Assembly: GCA_902806375.1 (NCBI GenBank)
Contig: CADCWK010000007.1
Span: forward strand, 1 to 13,065
Source of the DNA: an uncultured Thermomicrobiales bacterium
Lineage (GTDB): Bacteria; Chloroflexota; Chloroflexia; Thermomicrobiales; UBA6265
Direction: 5' to 3'
DNA: 13,065 nucleotides
Shown: positions 7,611 to 13,065 of the stretch, piece by piece
Position numbering within the stretch: position 1 is the stretch's first letter
How the letters are laid out: each line of letters starts with the position of its first letter
Made by a program: the position numbers and the translations under genes
Notes under the pieces: generated by a model
What the model saw: the letters and a program-made list of their open reading frames with translations, nothing else
The model's database searches: none
What the model was told of the DNA's origin: nothing

Positions 7611-7640
7611 GTGACGCCCGGGACCGGTCGGTCCTACAAT
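7611..7640 (+). promoter_or_regulatory. candidate sigma-A promoter of the aminotransferase gene
   Basis: TACAAT (7635-7640, five of six matches) lies 18 bases after GTGACG (7611-7616, four of six matches to TTGACA). A start near 7647 would give a leader of about 55 bases to the preferred GTG. It sits just after the tandem hairpins, as expected for an independent transcription unit. Confidence 0.5.
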
Positions 7641-7701
7641 CGCGACACCCACCGGCGCGAACCGACGCGGACCGGCCGGCACCATCGCGATGGAGCATCC
7701 C

Positions 7702-8895
7702 GTGCAGACCCAGCGCAGTTCCAGCAGTTTCCTCGCCGGCCGGGTGCGTGACCTGGCGCCCTCGCCGACGCTCGCCGTCTCGGACCGGGCCCGCCAACTG
7801 AAGTCCGAGGGGCTGGACGTCATCGACCTCGGCGGCGGTGATCCGGACTTCATCACCCCGGCGCATATCCGGCAGGCCGCCGCCGACGCGATGAACGCGG
7901 GCGACACGCACTACGTCGCGTCCAGCGGCACGCCGGCCTTCCGGAAGGCGATCGCCGCCAAGCTGAAAAACGAGAACGGGCTGGGATACGACTGGCAGCG
8001 CGAGATCATCGTCACCCCCGGTGCCAAGGCCGCGCTGTTCCAGGCCGCGCTGACGCTGATCGAGCCCGGGGTCGAGATGCTCGTCCTCGAGCCGGCCTGG
8101 GTGAGCTACGTGCCGATGATCGAGCTGGCCGGCGGGACGCCCGTCCCGGTCGCGCTCGACCCGGACGACAACTTCGCCATCACCCGGGACCGGCTGGAGG
8201 CGGCGATCACCCCGAGGACGCGGGCGATCCTGCTGAACTCACCGAACAACCCGACCGGCCGCGTCACGACCCAGGCCGAACTCGAGGTTATCGCCGCCGT
8301 GGCGATCGCGCACGACCTGTTGGTCTTCGCCGACGAGATGTACGAGAAGATCGTCTATGACGGGCACCGCCACATCAGCCTGGCGACGCTGCCGGGGATG
8401 TTCGAGCGGACACTGACGTTCAACGGGCTGTCCAAGGCCTACGCGATGACCGGTTGGCGGCTGGGCTACGTCGCCGGGCCGGCGGCCTACATCGAGCAGA
8501 TCGCCAAGGTCCATAGCCACTCCGTCACCTGCGCGACCTCGTTCGCCCAGGCCGGCGGGACGGCAGCGCTGACCGGCGACCAGGCGTTCATCGGGGACAT
8601 GGTCACCGCGTGGGACCGGCGCCGACGGCTGGTGAGCGAGGGGCTCAGCGCCATCAAGGGGTTGACCTGCCCGCTGCCGGAGGGGGCGTTCTACGCGATG
8701 GTCGACGCCCGGGAGACCGGGCTGTCGTCGCTGGACCTGAGTGACCGGATCCTGCAGGAAGTCTACGTCGCGGTCGTCCCCGGCGTCGCCTTCGGAGCCG
8801 CCGGGGAGGGTCACTTCCGGCTGTCGTTCGCGACGGACGACGCCTCGCTCACCACCTCCGTCGAGCGGATCGCCGGGCTGCTCGGCCGCCGGTAA
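7702..8895 (+). CDS. pyridoxal-phosphate aminotransferase, class I/II (aspartate aminotransferase type)
   Basis: A cytoplasmic fold-type I PLP enzyme transferring an amino group between an amino acid and a 2-oxo acid. It is 397 residues from GTG at 7702, which has GGAG (7692-7695) six bases upstream. An in-frame ATG at 7690 gives 401 residues but has no Shine-Dalgarno, so the two are close alternatives. Numbering from the GTG: DLGGGDPDF (42-50) substrate loop, NSPNNPTGR (179-187) with the PLP-ring Asn, FADEMY (209-214) with D211 for the pyridine nitrogen, FNGLSKAYAMTGWRLGY (240-256) with Schiff-base K245, and HFRLSF (371-376) with R373 for the substrate carboxylate. The whole class Ib pattern is intact. 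Substrate (aspartate, aromatic or other) cannot be fixed from motifs. Likely monocistronic, with a promoter at 7611-7640 and a hairpin after the stop. Confidence 0.93.
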   Translation: MQTQRSSSSFLAGRVRDLAPSPTLAVSDRARQLKSEGLDVIDLGGGDPDFITPAHIRQAAADAMNAGDTHYVASSGTPAFRKAIAAKLKNENGLGYDWQREIIVTPGAKAALFQAALTLIEPGVEMLVLEPAWVSYVPMIELAGGTPVPVALDPDDNFAITRDRLEAAITPRTRAILLNSPNNPTGRVTTQAELEVIAAVAIAHDLLVFADEMYEKIVYDGHRHISLATLPGMFERTLTFNGLSKAYAMTGWRLGYVAGPAAYIEQIAKVHSHSVTCATSFAQAGGTAALTGDQAFIGDMVTAWDRRRRLVSEGLSAIKGLTCPLPEGAFYAMVDARETGLSSLDLSDRILQEVYVAVVPGVAFGAAGEGHFRLSFATDDASLTTSVERIAGLLGRR

Positions 8896-8932
8896 TTCCC
8901 GGGCGAAGGCCGCTCCCGTCAGAATCGGCAGA

Positions 8933-8956
8933 GCCCGGCACGCCATCGTGCCGGGC
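8933..8956. terminator. GC hairpin between convergent genes
   Basis: A perfect 10-bp stem, GCCCGGCACG (8933-8942) with CGTGCCGGGC (8947-8956), has a 4-base loop CCAT. It lies between the aminotransferase (stop 8895, +) and the small membrane gene (stop 8991, -). Neither side has a clean T-run, so it may serve both strands as a weak or Rho-aided terminator. Confidence 0.55.
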
Positions 8957-8990
8957 CACTTCGCGACCGCATGGATGTCCTGACCGGGGC

Positions 8991-9203
8991 CTACCGCTGG
9001 CTGTCTGGCCGGCGCATGTAGGCGGCGATACCGGCGAAGAGCAGGATCAACCCGAGGACCGTCAGGGCGAGGCCGACGTTGACGTCCAGCGCGCGCGCCT
9101 CGCGGTAGGACCGGCCCATCCCGTAGAACGTGATGCCGCTCCAGGCCATGACCGCGCCGATCCCGATCAGGTAGATGTGCCAGTGCTTCTGGAGCTCGCT
9201 CAT
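8991..9203 (-). CDS. small two-helix membrane protein
   Basis: A 70-residue protein, not recognised as a named family. It begins MSELQKHWH, followed by a first hydrophobic segment (about 10-28, YLIGIGAVMAWSGITFYGM), a charged cytoplasmic or external loop SYREARALD (32-40) and a second segment (about 43-62, VGLALTVLGLILLFAGIAAY), ending RRPDSQR. The basic end suggests the C-terminus is cytoplasmic. The ATG at 9203 has only a weak GGGGA element upstream on the minus strand. It lies 129 bp downstream of the amidase-deacetylase gene on the same strand. That gap holds a 6-bp hairpin (CCGCCG-TCGAC-CGGCGG, 9261-9277), so joint transcription is possible but not shown. Confidence 0.72.
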   Translation of the reverse strand: MSELQKHWHIYLIGIGAVMAWSGITFYGMGRSYREARALDVNVGLALTVLGLILLFAGIAAYMRRPDSQR

Positions 9204-9260
9204 GCTTGTTCCCCATTGGTCGACCGATGGCTACTGCCGGCAGGCTACCGGATTTGCGGG

Positions 9261-9277
9261 CCGCCGTCGACCGGCGG
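9261..9277 (-). terminator. small hairpin after the amidase-deacetylase gene
   Basis: CCGCCG (9261-9266) and CGGCGG (9272-9277) form a 6-bp all-GC stem with a 5-base loop, 56 bases past the stop of the fusion gene. No T-run follows on the minus strand, so readthrough into the 70-residue gene is quite possible. Confidence 0.3.
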
Positions 9278-9332
9278 ACGCGTCGTGCGGCGGGACGACG
9301 GGCGACGATGCGCGATCGGGCGCCCGCGTCGC

Positions 9333-11237
9333 TTACGGCTGCATCAACTGTTCGACCGTCACGAAGGTGTAGCCCTCGGCCCTCGATCCCTCGATGATCG
9401 CCGGCAGGGCATCGAAGTCCCCCTGGGCGCCGTAACCGACGTGCATCAAGACGATCTGGCCCGGCTGGAGGGTCTCCAGGGTCCGCTCCGCCACCTGCGC
9501 ACCGGTCATGCCATTCCAGCCCAGCGTGTCCACCGTCCACATCACCGTGATGCCGTAGCCGATCGAGGCCATGTCGAGGAGCGTCTGCGGGCCGTAGTCG
9601 CCGAATGGGGGGCGCCAGTACGGGCGCATGTCGTAGCCGCCGGTGATCTCGGCGATCAGTTCCTCGGTCGCGATCATCTCCTCGATCCGATAGGCCGTGC
9701 CCGGGTCGCCGGCCCCGGTCGAGGCACCGGTGAACGAGCCGTGCGAGTAGGTGTGGTTGAAGATCATGTGGCCTTCCTCGGCCATCCGCAGGACGAGGTC
9801 GGCGTTGTCCTCGGCCCAGTACCCGGTCATCCCGAACGATCCCTTGATCCCGTAGCTATCCAGCAGATCGAGGATCTGCTCGGTGTAGCCCCGGTCGGCG
9901 CCGCAGTCGAAGGTCAGGGCGACCTCCATCCGGTCGGTGGCGTCGGTCTCGACGACGTAGCTCGACTCGAGGTCGGTCTCGACGGGCGGCGGCAGGCGGG
10001 CGTAGGCGACGGCGGTCGCCACCGGGATGGGGGAGACGATGGTCGACGCATCGGTGTCCGGCGTGGCCATGCCGCGGGTCTCGGCGGTGTCGACCGACTG
10101 GCTCTCACCGGTCGAGAGGCGGCGACCCTCGATCGGGAACTCGGTGAAGAACGCGTTGACGGACGAGACGTACGCGTTGACGATCGCGTCGATCCCGGCC
10201 GGGTCGTCCAGGACGGCCCAGTCGGTGTCGTTGGACAGGAACAGCGACTCGACCACGGCGCCGGGCATCGTGCTGCCGCTGAAGTTCCGCTCCGGCTTGT
10301 CCGGCGCCAGCACGACATAATTGACGAACGCGTCGGCGGGCAGATCTTCCTCGGGGATCTCGGTATCCCGGTCGTCCTGGGCCCCGCGGGACTCCACCTC
10401 GAAACCGGCATCGGCGAACTGGGTGCCGAACTGCGCGACGACCTCCTGGGCGAACCACTGGCTCTGCGCGGAGAACTCGCGCCCCTCGGCCCACCACGAC
10501 TCGTAGCCTTGCAGGGCGGTGTTCTCGGCCCCGTTGATGTGCAGCGAGATCAGCAGGTTGGCGTTCGCCGCGTTGCAGATGTTCACCCTGGCCTGCAACT
10601 CGTCGAGGTTGTTGGGGACATCGACGTTGGGCGTGTCGATCAGGCCGTCGCCATCGCCGTCGGTGGCCATCTCCCCGTCGCCATTGACGTCCTCACCGGT
10701 CGGGTTCACCAGTGAGTCGGCCGTACGTGTGAGGACGACCTCGACGCCCTGCGTCTCCAGCCGCTCCTCGATCGCGAACGCCATGTCGAGCACGATCTCG
10801 CTCTCCGTGGCGATGATCGTCTCGACCGACTCACCGGTCTCCTCGTCGACGACCTCCTCGACCCGGGTGAAGCCGAGGTCGAAGCCACCGTGTCCGACGT
10901 CCAGGCAGACGACGTACGGTTCGCCGAGGGGGCTGGCTCCCTCATCGCTGGTGCCGGGCGACGAGGCGGCGGGGACGCCAGGGACGCCAGGGACGGCGGT
11001 CGACGCGCCGGGCACGGCCACCGATGGGGCGGCCGAGGGGTCGCTGTTCGACGCGACATCCCCCGAATCGTCCGCACCGAATCCCCGGAGGACGGAGACC
11101 AGCAGGCTCCCAGCGAGAGCGAGGGCGGCGATAACCACGAGCCCGGCGAGCAGGAGGGGAAGACGATCGCCCGGCCGGGGCGTCAGCCCGCCACCGCGCC
11201 GGGAGGGGGGCCGTGAGAACCGGGGTGGGACCGCCAT
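9333..11237 (-). CDS. membrane-anchored N-acetylmuramoyl-L-alanine amidase / polysaccharide deacetylase fusion
   Basis: A 634-residue cell-wall enzyme with two catalytic domains. A basic N-terminus and one hydrophobic helix (about 27-51) form a signal anchor, followed by a Pro/Ala/Ser/Gly linker (54-105). Domain 1 (about 106-366) is Amidase_3, a zinc amidase cleaving the MurNAc-L-Ala bond: LDVGHGG (112-118, H116), E145, SLHING (231-236, H233) and VVESLFLSN (328-336, catalytic E330). It carries an acidic insertion at about 176-210. Domain 2 (about 437-634) is a NodB-type carbohydrate deacetylase: LTFDCGAD (441-448), NHTYSH (494-499, H495 and H499), RPPFGDY (542-548), WTVDTLGW (567-574) and IVLMHVG (595-601). 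The usual second Asp of TFDDG is Cys445, but D448 is nearby. The ATG at 11237 has AAGGAG eleven bases upstream. Both domains would act outside the cell on peptidoglycan or attached sugars. Confident in domains, less in activity. Confidence 0.92.
   Translation of the reverse strand: MAVPPRFSRPPSRRGGGLTPRPGDRLPLLLAGLVVIAALALAGSLLVSVLRGFGADDSGDVASNSDPSAAPSVAVPGASTAVPGVPGVPAASSPGTSDEGASPLGEPYVVCLDVGHGGFDLGFTRVEEVVDEETGESVETIIATESEIVLDMAFAIEERLETQGVEVVLTRTADSLVNPTGEDVNGDGEMATDGDGDGLIDTPNVDVPNNLDELQARVNICNAANANLLISLHINGAENTALQGYESWWAEGREFSAQSQWFAQEVVAQFGTQFADAGFEVESRGAQDDRDTEIPEEDLPADAFVNYVVLAPDKPERNFSGSTMPGAVVESLFLSNDTDWAVLDDPAGIDAIVNAYVSSVNAFFTEFPIEGRRLSTGESQSVDTAETRGMATPDTDASTIVSPIPVATAVAYARLPPPVETDLESSYVVETDATDRMEVALTFDCGADRGYTEQILDLLDSYGIKGSFGMTGYWAEDNADLVLRMAEEGHMIFNHTYSHGSFTGASTGAGDPGTAYRIEEMIATEELIAEITGGYDMRPYWRPPFGDYGPQTLLDMASIGYGITVMWTVDTLGWNGMTGAQVAERTLETLQPGQIVLMHVGYGAQGDFDALPAIIEGSRAEGYTFVTVEQLMQP
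10972..10998 (-). repeat. 9-base tandem repeat in the linker of the fusion enzyme
   Basis: The plus-strand unit GGGACGCCA is present twice (10972-10980, 10981-10989), followed by a degenerate third copy to 10998. It encodes the VPGVPGVPA part of the Pro-rich linker between membrane anchor and amidase domain, a site where length is expected to vary between strains. Confidence 0.65.
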
Positions 11238-11606
11238 GAACGCGGCTGCTCCTTCATCGGGGGGCCAGGGGCTTCAACCGCGAGCAGTCGGCCGGCACAG
11301 GATGACGACCGTCGACCGGACTCGTCGCGCGACGGCAGGATGCGCTACCCGTGAGAGACCGGCCAAGCATACCGCGACGGACACGACATCTCGTTGACGG
11401 ATTATGCACAGATTGCACCGATCGCGGGGGCTTCGTCCCGATCGGTACCGATTTCCCCGGGACTGCTCGTCAGAGAAGCCACCCACCTCGACACAAATGT
11501 GACATCGGGCCCGTAGCATGGTCGATGGACTGCTCGTTCGCCGGTCGGCGTCCGCAGTACGGCGGCCATGGCGGTGCGCCGATTCGTCGCTCGGCAGGAG
11601 TCCCTG
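11238..11606. other. 369-bp divergent intergenic region
   Basis: No gene is supported on either strand. It separates the fusion enzyme (-) from the ABC exporter (+) and should hold both promoters. Visible features are TTGACG (11394-11399) without a clear -10 box, a hairpin at 11418-11445 (CCGATC and GGG pairing with CCCGATCGG, with a 2-base bulge), the 12-bp palindrome ATCGGTACCGAT (11441-11452), and TAGCAT (11514-11519), a possible -10 box with no good -35 partner. It is more AT-rich around 11380-11420 than its surroundings, as expected for a control region. Confidence 0.5.
11418..11452. promoter_or_regulatory. candidate operator: repeated CCGAT dyads
   Basis: Three CCGAT elements occur within 35 bases, at 11418-11422, 11438-11442 and 11448-11452. 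The last is part of the perfect palindrome ATCGGTACCGAT (11441-11452). This arrangement upstream of the exporter genes suggests a repressor site, but no regulator gene is in view and chance is not excluded in such GC-rich DNA. Confidence 0.3.
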
Positions 11607-12515
11607 ATGCCCGTCCTCGCGTCTCCCTCGTCCGGATCGCCCGCGATGGCGACGGGCCCGATATCCGGTGATCAGCCCTTCATCCAGGTCCGGGATCTGG
11701 TCAAGACCTACGGCGACGTCCACGCCGTCAGCGGCATCTCGTTCGACGTCATGCCGGGGGAGATCTTCGGGTTCCTCGGCCACAACGGCGCCGGCAAGAC
11801 CACGACCATCCGGATGCTGACCGGACGGACCCGACCGACCGGAGGCTCGGCCACGATCGCCGGGCACGACATCGTCCGTGACCGCGACGCCATCAAGCCG
11901 CTCATCAACCTCGTCTTCGAGGACCAGAATCTCTACGAGCGCTTCACGGCCATCCAGAACCTGGAGATCTTCGCCGATCTCTATGGCGTCCCGCGCCGCC
12001 GGGGACTGGAGTTGCTGGAGATGGTCCGGCTGACCGACGCCGCGAAGCGGAAGGTCAAGACGTACTCATCCGGCATGAAGCAGCGCCTCCTGATCGCCCG
12101 GTCGCTGATCAACTCACCGAAGGTCCTGTTCCTCGACGAGCCGACACGGGGCCTGGACCCGACCTCCGCCCGGGAACTGCGTGACCTGATCCGCCGGCTG
12201 AGCGATGGGGGAACGACCGTCTTCCTGACGACGCACTACATGGAGGAGGCCGACGAGCTGTCCGACCGGGTCGCCTTCCTGAGCGCCGGCAAGATCGTCG
12301 CGCTGGACACACCCCGCGAACTCAAGCTGCGCTTCGGCAGCCGAACGGCGTCGGTGCTGCTCCGGGACCGCCAGGAACAGACGATCGCCCTCGATGACCC
12401 GGCCGACGCCGGGCGGCTGGCGGGCTGGATGCGGGACGACCAGGTCCTGACGATGCACTCCCAGGAAGGCACCCTCGAGGATGTCTTCATCGCGCTGGCC
12501 GGCCGCTCGCTGTAG
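11607..12515 (+). CDS. ABC-2 type exporter, ATP-binding subunit
   Basis: The 302-residue cytoplasmic ATPase of an ABC-2 (NatA/drug-export type) transporter. Seen: the FIQVRDLVKTYGDVHAVSGI strand (25-44), Walker A GHNGAGKTT (58-66), signature YSSGMKQR (153-160), Walker B VLFLDEPT (173-180) with catalytic E178, D-loop GLDP (182-185) and H-loop TTHYMEEAD (208-216, H210). The C-terminal extension ends in GTLEDVFIALAGRSL, typical of ABC-2 ATPases. At the Q-loop position (VFEDQNLY) the residue aligned with the usual Gln is E105. Start ATG 11607 is chosen because CAGGAG (11595-11600) lies six bases upstream; an in-frame ATG at 11568 lacks such a site, and one at 11646 would still precede the domain. 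It is followed after 45 bases by the permease gene. The substrate is unknown. Confidence 0.93.
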   Translation: MPVLASPSSGSPAMATGPISGDQPFIQVRDLVKTYGDVHAVSGISFDVMPGEIFGFLGHNGAGKTTTIRMLTGRTRPTGGSATIAGHDIVRDRDAIKPLINLVFEDQNLYERFTAIQNLEIFADLYGVPRRRGLELLEMVRLTDAAKRKVKTYSSGMKQRLLIARSLINSPKVLFLDEPTRGLDPTSARELRDLIRRLSDGGTTVFLTTHYMEEADELSDRVAFLSAGKIVALDTPRELKLRFGSRTASVLLRDRQEQTIALDDPADAGRLAGWMRDDQVLTMHSQEGTLEDVFIALAGRSL

Positions 12516-12560
12516 CCCCGACCCGCCCCCCACGCCCGACGGGCAGCGGCAGGAGATCCC

Positions 12561-13065
12561 ATGACGTTTCACCCGCGGATCATCGCGACCATCTTCCGCA
12601 AGGACCTGATCGATGCCATCCGCGACGGTCGGGTAGCGATCGCGCTCGTCATCCCGATCCTGATCGGGGTCTCGTACGCCTACCTGTTCAACGATGACCT
12701 GACCGACGAGACCCCGGCCTACTCGCTGGCGGTCACCCCGGCCGACCCGACGGCGGTCACCGGGCAACTCTCCGCGCTCGGTGGGACGGGCGTCGACCTG
12801 ACCGTGACCACCTACGCGTCCGAGAACGAGGTCCGTGAGGCCGTCCAGGACGGGGAAGAGGATCTCGGCCTGATTGTCCCGGAGGGGTTCGAGGCGGCCG
12901 TCGCCGCCGGGCAGACGCCGGCCCTGACCGTGCTGACCCCACCGACCCCGACCGCCGGGACCAGCTATCTGCTGGCGGCGCTCGAGCCGGCGCTCCGGGC
13001 TGTCGCTGGCCAGGGCCCGCCCGCCCAGATCAACCTCAGTACGACAGCCGCCGCCGAGGAGACGC
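12561..13065 (+). CDS. ABC-2 type exporter permease, N-terminal part (cut by window edge)
   Basis: An open frame from ATG at 12561 runs off the window after 168 codons. AGGAG (12551-12555) lies five bases upstream. The product begins MTFHPRIIATIFRKDLIDAI, the usual cytoplasmic start of ABC-2 permeases (a basic, amphipathic helix containing a K-D-L motif). A first transmembrane helix follows (about 25-42, IALVIPILIGVSYAYLF), then a long soluble region (43-168) containing ENEVREAVQDGEEDLGLIVPEGFEAAV. That EAV...G.DLGLIVPEGF pattern is typical of the extracytoplasmic domain after helix 1 in the ABC2_membrane_3 group. The remaining helices lie beyond the window. It pairs with the ATPase just upstream and should form a dimeric exporter with it; the substrate is unknown. 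Confidence 0.85.
   Translation, partial: MTFHPRIIATIFRKDLIDAIRDGRVAIALVIPILIGVSYAYLFNDDLTDETPAYSLAVTPADPTAVTGQLSALGGTGVDLTVTTYASENEVREAVQDGEEDLGLIVPEGFEAAVAAGQTPALTVLTPPTPTAGTSYLLAALEPALRAVAGQGPPAQINLSTTAAAEET

Noticed and set aside
8239..9540. 433-codon open frame on the - strand crossing the aminotransferase gene and the 70-residue gene.
   Set aside because: It overlaps two better supported genes and the 3' end of the fusion gene, and its translation is low-complexity.
9177..10715. 512-codon open frame on the + strand opposite the amidase-deacetylase gene.
   Set aside because: The opposite strand carries all catalytic motifs of two known domains. The + product is Arg/Gly/Val/Asp-rich without any recognisable motif, so it is a GC-driven shadow.

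Overview
The window is a GC-rich bacterial chromosome segment with strong G/C preference at third codon positions. No phage, plasmid, insertion sequence, CRISPR or RNA gene is visible. The likely source is a Chloroflexota bacterium near Thermomicrobia/Sphaerobacter. This rests on recall: the GroEL sequence, HrcA/CIRCE control of groESL, and a NodB-type deacetylase with a TFDxGxD active-site variant I associate with Chloroflexota. A high-GC actinobacterium is the main alternative, and the assignment is only moderately certain.

Layout. (1) 1-1223 (+): an APH-fold phosphotransferase-like gene, then a 30-codon single-helix membrane peptide gene with a near-perfect Shine-Dalgarno. (2) 1342-3686 (-): the complete groES-groEL heat-shock operon. 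It has a CIRCE operator overlapping the -35 box, a 5' leader of about 120 nt, an intercistronic hairpin and a strong intrinsic terminator after groEL. (3) 3848-4741 (-): an NmrA-like NAD(P)-binding protein, then about 500 bp of non-coding DNA. (4) 5251-7438 (+): a tight four-gene cluster of small membrane-associated proteins. They are an 11-residue-repeat (LEA-like) helix with a C-terminal anchor, a holin-X family two-helix protein, a DUF3618-type protein that overlaps it, and a His-rich glycine-zipper membrane protein. A 15-bp hairpin specific to the + transcript follows. (5) 7702-8895 (+): a fold-type I PLP aminotransferase, separated by a GC hairpin from a convergent 70-residue two-helix membrane protein (8991-9203, -). 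(6) 9333-11237 (-): a membrane-anchored fusion of N-acetylmuramoyl-alanine amidase and polysaccharide deacetylase with a calcium-loop-like insertion. (7) 11607-end (+): an ABC-2 type exporter, with a complete ATPase and a permease cut by the window edge.

How the genes relate. GroES/GroEL form the folding chamber and are probably HrcA-repressed. The four-gene cluster looks like an envelope or stress module: two of its proteins share a 3-4-4 (hendecad) helical periodicity, and two share a P-L-[IV]-A-V-G glycine-rich membrane motif. The amidase/deacetylase and the ABC-2 exporter also act at the envelope. The cluster at 5251-7438 and the cell-wall fusion enzyme are the most interesting parts; the rest is conventional housekeeping content.
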